The position numbers and the translations under genes were made by a program. Shown piece after piece: positions 7,888 through 17,848 of a stretch of 64,000 nt of DNA. The stretch spans positions 176,001-240,000 of the forward strand of contig CAUJNA010003024.1 of NCBI GenBank assembly GCA_963377175.1. The letters run 5' to 3'. The first letter of the stretch is position 1; each line of letters begins with the position of its first letter. The notes under the pieces were generated by a model. That model ran no database searches and had not been told where the DNA came from. It saw only the letters and a program-made list of their open reading frames with translations. Source of the DNA: Effrenium voratum. Lineage: Eukaryota > Sar > Dinophyceae > Suessiales > Symbiodiniaceae.

Positions 7888-8730
7888 AATGACCCCAGGC
7901 GCCAGAACCCCACAGCCCAAAGGCAACGAAGCCTTGCCTTCGGAGTCAAGGGGCCGACCCCGCGAAAAGCCGAAACTGAGGTGATAGCGTGGCTGGACAA
8001 AATCCATCTCGCATTTGAAAACCATGGTAAGGTTCGTTGGTGTCACCAGAAGCCAGGGTTTCTCAACGGTGCGAAATGGATTTTGCAACCATCCGTCTAG
8101 GAGACGGTTTGGATGCGGTTTTCGTGGATCCACCCTGGTAGGATAGCAAAAGAGTAGTAAAAGAGTATTAAAAAGAGGAACAACTTGCAAAACAACATGG
8201 GGAAACCACAGAAAGCGCATCCAATCCGTTTGCAACCATCCGCAGTATCCCCAGCTTCTGGAAGCATCCTAGAAGCCTCCTGGAAGCCTCCTGAACCCTG
8301 CCAAGTTGCCCCAATCGCCTATCTGGGTGTGGCTCAAAATTTAAGAGCTAGGGTGTTTGGTCTTTGTTTCCATTTAGCTAGGAACCATTTTGGGTACGTC
8401 TTTTTGAGCCACAGCCGTCTGAGACCTGGAAGCTTTCTGTTGCGAAAAACACCCAGCTGGCGACAACGGCAGTGTTGGCCATAGATTGCAAACCAACTAA
8501 GGGATTTTCAATCAGTTTGGAGTATGGACCGCAGTTTGAGTTAACAAAGTCTTAGGTTGGTGTCGGTAAATGCTTGATTGTGTTTGCGACTTTCTCCTCA
8601 CCCCTCCCCAGATATTCCCTGGTACCCTTTGATGCTGGCTGGTGAAAGAGGTGGAAGCAGCCTCTTAGGTACCAAGGGACCCATGAGCCTACTCAGATCC
8701 TTAATTCCAACCGTTTGCAAACACCCCCAA
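7888..8730 (+). CDS. four-exon candidate gene, unknown product
   Basis: Exons 7888-7980 (MTPGARTPQPKGNEA, Arg/Pro-rich), 8287-8326, 8415-8514 (PSETWKLSVAKNTQLATTAV) and 8612 to about 8730 (IPWYPLMLAGERGGSSLL) meet in phase. The introns hold, in order, a degenerate IE3 plus an IE11 copy, an IE10 copy, and a pyrimidine-rich spacer ending CCTCCCCAG. The acceptor of the second exon could instead be the CCTAG near 8269. The 3' end is unclear because a partial IE1 begins near 8729. No domain recognised. Confidence 0.45.
7981..8099. mobile_element. degenerate IE3 element
   Basis: GTGGCTGGACAAAATCC on the left and GCGAAATGGATTTTGCAACC on the right. Confidence 0.6.
8100..8240. mobile_element. IE11 element
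   Basis: Long imperfect TIR: ACGGTTTGGATGCGGTTTTC on the left against AAAGCGCATCCAATCCGTTT on the right. A second copy lies at 45617. Confidence 0.7.
8327..8414. mobile_element. IE10 introner-like element, whole intron
   Basis: GTGTGGCTCAAAATT on the left, TTTTTGAGCCACAG on the right: GT and AG at the TIR tips, flanked by in-phase candidate exons. Confidence 0.72.
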
Positions 8731-8862
8731 AGCATCCATGACCCGTTAAAATGGGGTCATTGCCCAAAAGAAAGTGGTCATGACCTTTTCTATCAGTCAC
8801 GCAAAATCCCAGGAAGCCGAACCGGGGGGGGGGGTGGAGTTGGACCCCAACGGGCACAAAAG

Positions 8863-9060
8863 CCCTGCCAGTTCTGCCAATCAGCGGTCTGGGGGTCCGG
8901 AACCGCTCTGGACCTTTGAACTACAAATAAGGTGGCATGGTTTCAGTGGTTGGGGGTATGTTTAACCCACGAAAACACTAAAAGTAAACTTTTAGCAGGA
9001 TCCAAGGACAGCCTGTGGATTCCGCGCGGAATGACTTGGGTATTGAGCCTATTTTTGTAG
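8863..9060 (+). CDS. two candidate exons across an IE12 intron
   Basis: Exon 8863-8931 reads SPASSANQRSGGPEPLW and ends ATAAG|GTGGCATGG. Intron 8932-9011 is an IE12 copy of 80 bp ending GGACAG. Exon 9012-9060 continues in phase 2 as LWIPRGMTWVLSLFL to a TAG. The stop may be chance. Product unknown. Confidence 0.4.
8932..9011. mobile_element. IE12 introner-like element
   Basis: GTGGCATGGTTTCAGTGGTT to AGCAGGATCCAAGGACAG; shares TTTAACCCACRAAA with 428, 13815 and 29615. Confidence 0.6.
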
Positions 9061-9232
9061 GGTCAGAAGGAGAGTGCGGGTACTCTTTTTTCAGGTTGGT
9101 TTCAGAGGAAAACCGCTATTTTTTGGTTAATTTCATGAAAAGCGAAGGAACACCGAGGCCTCATATCGGGCTTTGGGTTATGAGGGACTTTGAGAGCTCC
9201 GGCCTGTTGCCCTGGGACCAAAAACCCGGGAG

Positions 9233-9906
9233 TTGCCATCTGACGTTGGGACACTCGGAGAAAACCCTTTCCACAGGGTATCCGAGTGCAGTTCCCTTAG
9301 GGAAAACAACCAAAAGTGGGAAGCCCATCGTTTGAATGGAGGGAGGCCCCTCCCTCTATGTCCTTTTATGTGGGCAGTTTACAACGGAAGAAGCCAAAAC
9401 AAGCTCCTTCAAGAAATCAGGGTGTTGTTGAGGTTGGCTCCATATTTTGCAGAGGACTCTACCCAGACAGGGCCTCCTTATGACCCTGAACACATGAGGC
9501 TCATGGAGACTCTAGGTACATGGTTCCGTTCCTTCCGGGGAATCCGGTGACTTTTGTCTCTCGACACATCTGCCATGTGAAACGCTCCACCCAACAGATA
9601 CATGTCAAAGCCACCAAAAAATGCACGGACCTATCGACAATTCATTTTTTATCAGACTGCGGAAGAGGAACAAACACACCATCTTGGAACCCACCAAAAC
9701 AAAAACACGGACACGAGTTTAATTGTTGTTTCTCTTTTTTTTGTTTTTCGACGGAAAAAAATGTGCAACAGACACACAAAAACGTGCACCGAATCACATG
9801 TCTTCCGTCCGAGGCTGCTGGGACCTGCTGGGGGATGGCTTGGGTTTCCACGCCTGGAACTTCGGAGTCCTCCGCGCGGGGCCCAGCGCTCGGCGCCCTT
9901 TGAGTC
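9233..9906 (+). CDS. three-exon candidate gene, unknown product
   Basis: Open to 9471 (includes NKLLQEIRVLLRLAPYFAED), then 9516-9724 (MVPFLPGNPVTFVSRHICHV, KCTDLSTIHFLSDCG) and 9814-9906 (CWDLLGDGLGFHAWNFGVL). Intron one (9472-9515) is 44 bp, starts with GC and ends CTCTAG; it is a shrunken IE1. Intron two (9725-9813) is GT-AG. Phases match at both (2 and 1). The second exon alone is 69 open codons. An IE5 copy starts at the end of the third exon. No family recognised; the first exon boundary is not defined. Confidence 0.48.
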
Positions 9907-10014
9907 TCACCTCCCGAGTTGATGGGCTTTAGTCACTTCTTTGGGCTTGGGCCATTTTGGTGGTAAGTAAAAAGTGCGGGGACTTGTTTTGGCCAGTCAA
10001 CTTGGGAAGTGAGA
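9906..10014. mobile_element. IE5 element
   Basis: CTCACCTCCCGAGTT on the left, CTTGGGAAGTGAG on the right. Confidence 0.72.
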
Positions 10015-10023
10015 TTTGCCAAC

Positions 10024-10251
10024 TTTTTTGGGGGGAGGGTTGCCCCCTACCAGAATAGACTACAGAATTAACTTTGGTGCATTTTGCCAAGGGAGGTTCG
10101 GACTTTAACTTTTTGCCAACTGTAGTGAGTTTTCCATTGAACCACAAAAAGTTAAACTTTTAGCAGGGGAGCAGAAAGCAACCGAGTAATAGACAACAGA
10201 AAAAGAAGTTGGTACCAAGCTTATTCTAACCCCTCTATTGGAAAACCTAGG
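10024..10251. mobile_element. IE2 interrupted by an IE4 copy
   Basis: IE2 left arm 10024-10067, IE4 10068-10187, IE2 right arm 10188-10251 ending GGAAAACCTAG. AATAGAC occurs on both sides of the insertion. Confidence 0.7.
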
Positions 10252-10285
10252 ATATCAGGAGTCTCTTTCTGACCCGAGAAAAACG

Positions 10286-10396
10286 ACATGGCTGCAGGCT
10301 CACAAAAATGGAGCCCAAAATGACACCAAGGGGTAAATGGAACCAAAGACTAAGAACTGCATAACCTTGGCTCTTTAATTTTGAGCCACACCCACA
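10286..10396. mobile_element. IE10 element, reverse orientation
   Basis: Inverted arms GGCTCACAAAAATGGAGCCC and TTTTGAGCCACACCC. Confidence 0.62.
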
Positions 10397-10672
10397 TGGG
10401 GTCGAAATCCATCTTCCTTAAATGGGCACCCGGTTCTGACCATTTGTATAACTTTTCCCGTGTGGTTCTGAAACATCGTCACGTTGGTGGTTTTTCCAAG
10501 CAATGGTCATCCCATGTACAGGACCTTTCGATCAACCCCCGCATGGATGGTCACCTACCAATAGGTCATGCGTCCTGTTTAAAAGGGTCGAGACTCCAGT
10601 TAGAAATAGATATGGAACAGAGACAGAACAGTATTTTCCGCGTACGCCATGTGGGCCAAGTTCAGTTGACAG

Positions 10673-11323
10673 GACAAGTTTGCGTATCTTATGGCAAGCA
10701 ACTCCACCGATCCAGCTGTAAATCGAACGGCGGCCTATGATGTAGGTAATTTACCTGCGAAGCCTTGTTTCAGGGTTTTGTGAATTATTGCATGATGCCG
10801 TGGATGCACGAAATCCTGCACCACCAAAGAAACCTTGGAATGATGCTTTCCCTGTAAATACCAACGAACAATGGTTTCGCATGGTTTCAAAGTGTTGCAC
10901 GATTCCGTCCATCCACAGTTGACAATCAGCCCATTTCAACGGTTTTGCAGAGGATTCTACCTAGAGCCTCCATGACCCTTAAAACATGGGGTCGTGACCC
11001 CTTTCTTTGGGTAATGAGCCCATTGTTGAAGGGTCATGGAGACTCTAGGTAGAGAAAATGAGGCCACCTTTCAGCAGGCTACAGATTTCCATTCTAGATC
11101 AGTTCCTCCATCAATAAACCCCTGGTTGATTTTGGCTCAGTTCGTCCTATTGAAGAAGGGGCTCGCAGGATCGATTTTTTTGGGTAGACTCGTTTTTGGC
11201 CTTGTTCAGAACTGGGGCCCGCTGAGGCTGTGGCACTCCGTTGGTGGAGCTCTCCTTTGGGGAAGCCACATAGACTCACAGACCTCCAAGGGGGGTCTGA
11301 TGCAAAGGATGTGTTACTGTTAG
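10673..11323 (+). CDS. multi-exon candidate gene with IE3 and IE1 introns
   Basis: Exons 10673-10745 (DKFAYLMASNSTDPAVN), 10774-10799 (FCELLHDA), 10919-10965 (LTISPFQRFCRGFYLE) and 11053-11323 (ENEATFQQATDFHSR; QFVLLKKGLAGSIFLGRL) join in phases 1, 0 and 2 and end with TAG. Intron 10800-10918 is exactly an IE3 copy; 10966-11052 is an IE1 copy with a GC donor. The 28-bp first intron is suspiciously short. The last exon has 90 codons and ends in a hydrophobic stretch that could cross a membrane. Other frames are open in the 10590-10740 part, so exon one is the least certain. Family not recognised. Confidence 0.48.
10798..10918. mobile_element. IE3 introner-like element, whole intron
   Basis: GTGGATGCACGAAATCC on the left, GATTCCGTCCATCCACAG on the right; GT and AG are the outermost bases. 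Confidence 0.78.
10958..11051. mobile_element. IE1 introner-like element
   Basis: TACCTAGAGCCTCCATGACC on the left, GGGTCATGGAGACTCTAGG on the right. Confidence 0.78.
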
Positions 11324-11345
11324 ACAGGGTTTTCCCATATTCTTA

Positions 11346-11861
11346 ATGCCCCAAGGTCGGCTTAACTCCGGGTTTGATTTTTTTTTTTCCGGGGAATCAG
11401 CCACTGGGTTTCGGGAAAGGCGGAAACTGGAAGCCTATGTTAGAATGCTGGGCAAAATACCGGGTTTCCGGGGGTTCTGTGGTCTCATAGGCCGAGCCGC
11501 TTCGACGGATCGATCCCGGGTTCTGGGGAAGGCACGAGTCAAGTGCGAGGCAGCCTCGTTCGCTTCTGAGATGGTCGACATGTGGGCGAAAAATTGCAAC
11601 CCCCGGTTTGCCCTCAGTAAACATCCATGTGGGTTACGAGCCTGGGACAGGAAAAAATGGGGCTGGCAACTTGGCCAGGGCTCCGAAAAAGATCTCCGTT
11701 TTTCCCCGTTTGAAACATGTGGCTTTTTCAACACCAGTAAAGTTGGAAGCCACCATTTACAAGGCGGAGTGTTCAGGTGTATTCACTGCATCCGGATCCC
11801 TGTTTGCCTCTTGTTAGGCTTCCGGCCCAGGAACCGCAGGTCTGACAGCCAACACTTCTAG
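11346..11861 (+). CDS. long open frame of doubtful status
   Basis: 171 codons from a non-repetitive start to TAG. The middle (11480-11690) is protein-like (KARVKCEAASFASEMVDMW). The last third overlaps an 85-bp sequence repeated at 26385-26475 and so is probably not coding. The minus strand is also open across 11435-11734. An exon may lie inside; its strand is undecided. Confidence 0.25.
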   Translation: MPQGRLNSGFDFFFSGESATGFRERRKLEAYVRMLGKIPGFRGFCGLIGRAASTDRSRVLGKARVKCEAASFASEMVDMWAKNCNPRFALSKHPCGLRAWDRKKWGWQLGQGSEKDLRFSPFETCGFFNTSKVGSHHLQGGVFRCIHCIRIPVCLLLGFRPRNRRSDSQHF

Positions 11862-13641
11862 CCATTCCGCACGCAGCGATTCGGACCGTTTACTGTGGGG
11901 ACCCAAAGCTTGGTTTCCCTTTTGACGTCTTAACGCAACCTGGAGTCTCCTGATCATTGAAAGATGGGCTCATTACCCAAAAGAAAGATTCGGGTCATGT
12001 CCCCATGTCTTTTTCTTAGGGTCAGAAGGGGACTTTAGGTAGGGCTTTTTGGCCCAACCACTCAACCGGAAGTGAGCCCGCCTTTTTTGTGAAGTTTCTG
12101 TAAAAGGTGGCGCTAGGCAATATGTTTGGTAAGACTGAGTGATGCGGTGCAAAACTCAGAAGTTCATTTCCAAACCATATACCAAGGGTCATGGAGACTT
12201 GAGGAACCTTTGAGAGTATACGCGTGTTTTTTTTTACCGCTGGTGTCCAGGCTGGCAAAACGGTGTAGCCTTTCGCCCGTGCTCAGTCAGGCTCCGCTCA
12301 CTGGTTCGTGGGGCTGCTTCAAGCACAGGCAGGCGGCATGTGTTGCTCTTACGTCAGGTGCCTAGAGGCTCCATGACACCCACTGAAAGCTTTTCAGGTG
12401 GTTACCTACTATACAGGTAAGTCTTCACGGTTCTTGGCAAGTTTTTGTTTTGTTGTTTTTGTTCTGCTCATTTTTTGGGAAGCTGCAAAAAACAACCTGT
12501 CTAGGGTGTCCTTTCACCGTTTCTTTTCTTGGTTGGGAGATTCGGTTCCCCTACTAAAATAGACTACAGAAAAAGGGTACCGGTACCCAGTTCTTCCATT
12601 TGCTTCTCATAAAACATGTTGTTGTTTTTCCCCATTGTCTGCTTTAAAGGGGATCCATCACTGGAAGTATGTTTATTTGTTCCAGGAGACTTAAGCCAAT
12701 GGAAGAAGTATACTTGCCTGGGTTGGGCACCATATTTTGCACATCCCTCAACTTCATGGTTCTAGGGTAACCCACCCCTTTCTTGTAGTTTTATTGTTTT
12801 TGCTGGTGGTTTCCCTTTGGTTTTCCTTCACAATCGGCATGTGCTTAGGTTCTTAGGTGGTTGAATGGTGTGGGCTGCAAGAAAAATCCGGGAGCTGTTT
12901 GCTACCAAGGGACTGCTTAGAGTCTCCTTCTGACCCGTACAGAATGGTTGGTCATGACCCCTTCTTTTGGGATTTTGGACCGACATTGTTCAAGGGTCAG
13001 AAGAAGACTCCAGGTGGTTTCCTTCAATAGAACATCCAACCGGGGGTTTCCTTTAAGGGGACCCCGAAACGGTTCATGCCCTCATCCCTTACCTATCGCA
13101 CCAGCAAGATGGCCAACCATTGTTTAATCCAGGTAGGCGTTTTCCTTTTGGTTTTCCTTTTGGCTTCCCTTTTCGCGACCAAGGCAATGACTTCCTTCAA
13201 AGGAGACTCCAGGATCCTTTTTCTTTGGGTTTTCTTGCTGGTTCTATAGGCATGTCCCCCCTATAGCATACCCTATGGTTTTGTGGTTTCCTTTAAGGGC
13301 ATCCCGAACTGCGCAGTTTAAACGCCCTTGTCACGGGATGGCTTCCACTCCTCAATCTCACTGTCAGCTTCCATGATTGTTGGAGGAAGGGTACCCAGTG
13401 ATTCCATGGTTTTGTAGGTAACCCTGCGGGAACCACCCGATAACTCCCAAAGGAAAAAGGTTGTTGAACCGGGAATTGAAAGGAAACCAACACATAAACC
13501 ACCCTTTGTTGGGACTTACACATACCTACGAAAAGATGGTCTGGGAGCTAGGCAAGGAGTATTTCACTTAGCTCCAATCGCTAAACGCATCGCACTCCTG
13601 ACTACAACCCACTTGGGGCTTCACCCGCAAATGCATCACCC
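11862..13641. other. repeat-dominated stretch
   Basis: IE1 copies at 11939-12041 and 12915-13015, an IE2 left part at 12503-12590 and IE9-type arms at 13022-13118. An open frame at 12126-12365 has no further support. I see no gene I can defend. Confidence 0.5.
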
Positions 13642-14498
13642 ATGATTCTTGTTCTCGTTTCGCTCGTCGCCTTCGTAGGCCTTGGAGTGCCAGCTGCGGC
13701 TGCTGACGCTGCTGAAGCACCGCGAGGCAGTCGCGGTGGCAACGCGGAGGGGCAGTCGGGGTTGGTGGCCCCGGGCCGGGGTCGGAGGGGTGGCAACCGG
13801 CGAAGCCTCCGGGGGTAACTTAGGTTTTTTGTTTCAGGTTTTTAGGTGGTTTAGTGGGTTTTTAGGGTCTGTTTAGGCTGTTGGTTCGTTTAGTGTTTTT
13901 TTGTTGTTGAGTTGAGGCACTTGTTAAACGTTTAGCAGGGGATCGGAAAACGGACAGCCCAGTTTCCAGCTTTGTTTTGGTTGGAAGGCCGTTGCAGAGC
14001 CGGTATTCAAATTTGTTTCAAAATGGGGAGTCTTTCAGGAGGCTTGTGAGGACATGGATTTCTCACAAGTCACGACATTTCCATCATGAATTTCCTGGTG
14101 GCTTCCATTGAAACGATCGCCACTTTTGGAGATTCCAAAAAGGGAAATGGAGGAAACCCGGTTTCCAGGGTAGTTTACATGGAATCAAATAGCAATCGAA
14201 CTTTAACCAGCCATTGTGCAGGATGACCCCAGATTCATAAACCTGTCCTATTACCAAAGGGCCCCTCCAAAAGCGGTCTGCATCCCCACGAAAAGGGGAC
14301 ACCCCCTGCTCAAAATCAACCAGGCACATATTAATCCGTTGTCAACATTAGTTTAGAGGGAGCCAACAGGACCCCCCGCCATTTTGGGAGGGGCTTCGTA
14401 AATATTCCCTAGCTTTCGGTCTCCCATGTAAAGGGCACCTTTTGATCAACTTTTCGGAAAGGGTACCAAATCAAAAGGCCCGAAAGAGTTTGTCTTAA
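13642..14498 (+). CDS. small secreted or membrane-targeted protein, three exons
   Basis: ATG at 13642 begins MILVLVSLVAFVGLGVPAAA, a good N-terminal signal peptide or anchor, followed by an Arg/Gly-rich segment. Exon one ends at 13814 (GGGG|GTAACTTAG). Exon two, 13958-14097, starts at the end of an IE12 copy and reads PVSSFVLVGRPLQSRYSN. Exon three, 14413-14498, reads FGLPCKGHLLINFSERV and stops at TAA. Phases are 2 and 1, both consistent. The total would be about 130 residues. Start choice: first ATG, directly before the hydrophobic run. Family unknown. The exon two to exon three link is weaker because the intron also contains an IE13 copy and other AGs. Confidence 0.52.
13815..13957. mobile_element. 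IE12 introner-like element, whole intron
   Basis: GTAACTTAGG to GCAGGGGATCGG and CGGACAG; same core as the copies at 428, 8932 and 29615. Confidence 0.6.
14225..14350. mobile_element. IE13 element, reverse orientation
   Basis: GACCCCAGATTCATAAACC and GGGGACACCCCC blocks match 6353 and 44435 in reverse; lies in the intron after 14097. Confidence 0.6.
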
Positions 14499-14602
14499 GA
14501 TAGGGACTCCCAGAAATGGATTCCTTTGGGTTTCCCTTTTGACCCACCCGTTTCAGGGCTCGGGCTGTCCCGATGAACCTGTCCAACTACCCGTACCCTC
14601 AA

Positions 14603-14724
14603 CTAGATCTCCCAGTAGTGCCCTTCTCTCCACTTTTTGGGTTGGGAGGGCTCCCCGACTAAAATAGACTACAGAAAAAAAGGGTACCCTACCCTTATTC
14701 TAACCTCTCCACTGGAGGACCTAG
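14603..14724. mobile_element. IE2 element with a mutated left donor
   Basis: CTAGATCTCCCAG on the left (GT changed to AT) and CTGGAGGACCTAG on the right. Confidence 0.72.
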
Positions 14725-14740
14725 TCAAACTACGAATAAG

Positions 14741-15250
14741 AATTGGATTTCACTTTTTTGGGCATTTTGAGAGCATTAACCAATTTTGGGCAATAAAAAC
14801 TGGATTTCACCTTTTTTTGAGGGCATTTTGAGGACATTAACCAATGTTGGGCAATAGCAACTGGATTTCACCTTTTTTTGAGGGCATGTTGAGGGCATTA
14901 ACCAATTTTGGGCAATACAAACTGGATTTCACCTTTCTATGAGGGCATGTTGAGGGCATTAACCAATTTTAGGCAATAAAAGCTGGATTTCACTTGTTTA
15001 AAGGCATTTTGAGGGCATTAACCAATTTAGCCCAATAAACACTGGATTTCACATTTTTCTTTTGAGGGCATGTTGAGGGCATTAACCAATGTTGTGCAAT
15101 AACAACTGGATTTCACATTTTTTGAAGGCATTTTGAGGGCATTGACCAATTTTCAATAACCAAGTTGAGCTAACCAATTTGGGGCATTTGGATGGACTCA
15201 TAATTCTGGGCGAGCGACTAATGTTTGAGGGCATTTTGAGGGTCCGACCC
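14741..15250. repeat. minisatellite, about 60-bp unit
   Basis: At least seven units carrying ACTGGATTTCACCTTTTT, GAGGGCATTTTGAGGGCATT and AACCAATTTTGGGCAATA. Units differ by a few bases; the last ones are more degenerate. Confidence 0.85.
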
Positions 15251-15359
15251 GGACAATTTGACCAGGTACCCAAGACCCATGGTAAATAATCGGTAGAGCC
15301 CCAGTTTCTCTCCGGAACAATATTTCACAAAACAACTTTACATACCTCCAAAACTGGGT

Positions 15360-15596
15360 TTGACAGCTGCATTTGCTGCTTCCTTGTTGGGCTACAAATA
15401 TCTTGGCCCTATTAATTGTTGTTTGGAAAACTGGGTGCTAAATATGGAGCCTGGATGTTTTCTTTTTGCGTATAAACAAAAGCGATTCGTATGCCCTGCA
15501 AGACCAAATGGTCTAAACAAGTCTACAATGAGCTGCTGTGCCACAGCTGCCACCGCGCACACTGCTAAGGAACCCCATGGTAGTGTTGTAGCCTAA
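15360..15596 (+). CDS. candidate ORF, unknown product
   Basis: 78 codons preceded by TTTGACAG, a plausible acceptor, reading AAFAASLLGYKYLGPINC and Cys-rich afterwards. A second frame is open at the 5' part and looks membrane-like. No ATG at the start; status uncertain. Confidence 0.33.
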   Translation: MTAAFAASLLGYKYLGPINCCLENWVLNMEPGCFLFAYKQKRFVCPARPNGLNKSTMSCCATAATAHTAKEPHGSVVA

Positions 15597-15708
15597 GGAT
15601 CAGCAAGCACCCACGGGATTCCAGGGGTCTGGATCTCCAGTAGTTTTTTTTCAAGCTACAAGGCCTTTTGAGATCCCAAGATGCTTAGGGCACTACCAAC
15701 AAAGACAG

Positions 15709-15810
15709 ACCTAGAGTCTCCTTTCTGACCCCTAGAAGAAGGGGCCCATTTGACCCCATGATTTTGGGCAATGACCAACCATTTTTTAAGGGTCACAGAG
15801 AGTCTAGGTA
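15709..15810. mobile_element. IE1 element
   Basis: ACCTAGAGTCTCCTTTCTGA on the left, GGGTCACAGAGAGTCTAGG on the right. This copy and about 25 bp of flank recur inverted at 21220-21320. Confidence 0.72.
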
Positions 15811-15927
15811 GATACGGACGGCCACACCAAAAACATGCCCCTAAGTCAAAGATCGCAATGTTTACGACCCAAGAATCACAGAAAGCTGGCAAGGTCTTGC
15901 AGTTGCAAATGCGCTTGGCTGTTACTT

Positions 15928-16022
15928 GTCTCAGTCCCGGAGTTTCTGGACTTTAAACTTTTTGGGAAGACCATTTGGTCAATGAAATGCCTGTGCTGTT
16001 TTGCCAATCCACTCTGGAAGTG
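15928..16022. mobile_element. IE5 element, diverged
   Basis: CTCAGTCCCGGAGTTTCTGG on the left, CCACTCTGGAAGTGAG on the right. Confidence 0.55.
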
Positions 16023-16141
16023 AGTCTTAGATGTTTCTTCATTTGAACTGTTCCAGTCGCCGTCGGACCTCGCGATCATGGTTAGCGGCTGAGCTCAGCG
16101 CAAGACCACCGGTTTATATAAAGGTGAAAGGCAAATATTAC

Positions 16142-16256
16142 TTGCTGGTGCTCAGTAGGCAATGAGGGAATGACCCTTATAGACAATCCAACTGGTGGTT
16201 TCCTTTAAGGGAATCCCCAGGTTCATTCCCTCATTCCCTGAGCACCAGCGAGATTA
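16142..16256. mobile_element. IE9 introner-like element
   Basis: CTTGCTGGTGCTCAGTAGGC on the left, CCCTGAGCACCAGCGAG on the right, with GGTGGTTTCCTTTAAGGG in the loop. Confidence 0.75.
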
Positions 16257-16336
16257 GCTAGACAACAAATCAGTTGATTGCGGATGTTTCTGACAGGTGA
16301 TGCGAAATTTGGATTTCGATACCATCCCAGTATCTC

Positions 16337-16733
16337 TTGGCTGCATTCGCTGGCACTCACATCCATCACTTTCCTACATCCGTGAAGCCGCTAAAAGAAG
16401 CCGATCACAATCCGGATGTCGAACACAAGGTAAACTTCCAGGACAACCATGATGCTATATGGCCATGCATCTTCAGAGCCTTCAAAGTGGCTGGACATAC
16501 ATTCCGGAGATGTCTGCATAGCCTATGAACAATTCACACCCATGACCCATTTTCCTGAGCAGGCTATGGTTTCTCTGCTTCGGCTCAGTCGGCTGGAATT
16601 TGGCAGGTTGCTTCCGGGCTTTCCGAAAGTGGGGTTCCGGGACTGGGGATACCTGTTCCCTGGGGTTCAAGCCATTAAAACCATGGGGGGTCATGTAACC
16701 ACCATTATCCACCTAAGAATTGTCATCATCTAA
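16337..16733 (+). CDS. candidate coding region, two overlapping frames
   Basis: Frame one (16337-16528) contains VKPLKEADHNPDVEHK and meets a good AAG|GTAAAC donor near 16428. Frame two (16449-16733) contains KWLDIHSGDVCIAYEQF and LSRLEFGRLLPGFPKVG and stops at 16731. Both look coding; probably an intron switches frame between them, but the exact junction could not be fixed (the CTTCAG at about 16479 is one base off phase). No family recognised. Confidence 0.42.
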
Positions 16734-17270
16734 ATTGGGTCAACGTTTGTGTTAATGGGGGTTGAACCCCAGGGTGTTAGGTAGCTGAAAGTTGGTGGCT
16801 CGGAAGGCTGGGAAGCTACACTCGAAGCTTCCACCACGCCAAACCAAGGGGGCTGAACCTGGCTCAGAAGCTGCCTGGCTCCATTGTTCAACCTAAGACC
16901 CTTGTGGTCTCCTCCAACATTCTTTCAGAACGCTTAGGGTAAACCAAATATGGACCAGAATTTGATTTGCAAGTATTACCCTCCCGCCAATATTAACATG
17001 GAACCTGACCTCATCCCAATGATGCTCTTTCAGCCCGTGCGGACCCACAAGAAGAAGAGTCTTGGGGGAATCACTTCCCTTGGAAGAACCTAGCCCAGCA
17101 CTGTTGAGGTCTTCTCTTGGCGGAGAATCTCCGCCATGGTTGCGGTTTGGATGTTCCAAACGCTACTTGGTAGAAAGATCAGAGGCTTAGACAAAATTGA
17201 GCTCATCCTTTTTCTCGCTTTGTTGGTACCAAAAGTCAGCTCTCTCTGGGAGTCATTTACAAGACACAGA
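16734..17270. other. no supported gene
   Basis: Unique-looking sequence with short open frames on both strands (minus frame at 16893-17159). Nothing ties them to splice sites. Confidence 0.35.
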
Positions 17271-17425
17271 ACAAGCATACAAACACAAATGCTACTAGTA
17301 ATCACGACAGTAATAATGATGATAGCAACAATAATAGTAATACACGTAACATAAATAGTCATCATGACATCAATAATGAGAATAATAGCAATAATAATAA
17401 TAGTGATAAAAATGACAAACAAATG
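17271..17425. repeat. AAT/GAT-rich simple repeat
   Basis: Interspersed AATAATAG, ATGATAG and AATAAT words over about 150 bp. Confidence 0.7.
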
Positions 17426-17583
17426 AAAACATGAAAAACAACTGGCCTCCGACTTGGCAGGTCTTGCTTCGTGTGTTGGGTGCCACGCATCTCATGGGCT
17501 GAGAGCTTGGACGCGGATCAGGGGGGGGTGGTTCTTGGGTTTGTGCAGCTTTTTGATTTATGGATGGCTTGAAGGGAAACCCA

Positions 17584-17696
17584 GTTGCCCAGTGGTATCC
17601 TTTTTTTCCCACTTTTTGTTGGGTTTTAGGTGCCCCCTTTTATAGTCAACCAACCAAAAAGGATGCCCTTTTCTCCGGGCATCTGAGGAACTCACT
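17584..17696. mobile_element. IE8 element
   Basis: GCCCAGTGGTATCC on the left, TCTCCGGGCATCTGAG on the right. Confidence 0.65.
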
Positions 17697-17715
17697 TGGC
17701 ATTCTGGTAAGGATC

Positions 17716-17848
17716 TACTGCATGGACGAAATCCTGCACTACCCAGCAAAGCTTGGGATGATTCGATTCCCCTATAAATACCAACAAATAATGGTCCGGA
17801 CCCTTGTTTTTCTTGGGTGGTGCAGGATTTTACAACCATCCAGAGTAC
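17716..17848. mobile_element. IE3 element
   Basis: TACTGCATGGACGAAATCC on the left, GGATTTTACAACCATCCAGA on the right, inverted arms around TATAAATACCAACAAATAAT. Confidence 0.68.

Noticed and set aside
14084..14329. 81-codon minus frame
   Set aside because: Runs over the second exon of the secreted-protein candidate and an IE13 copy; no other support.
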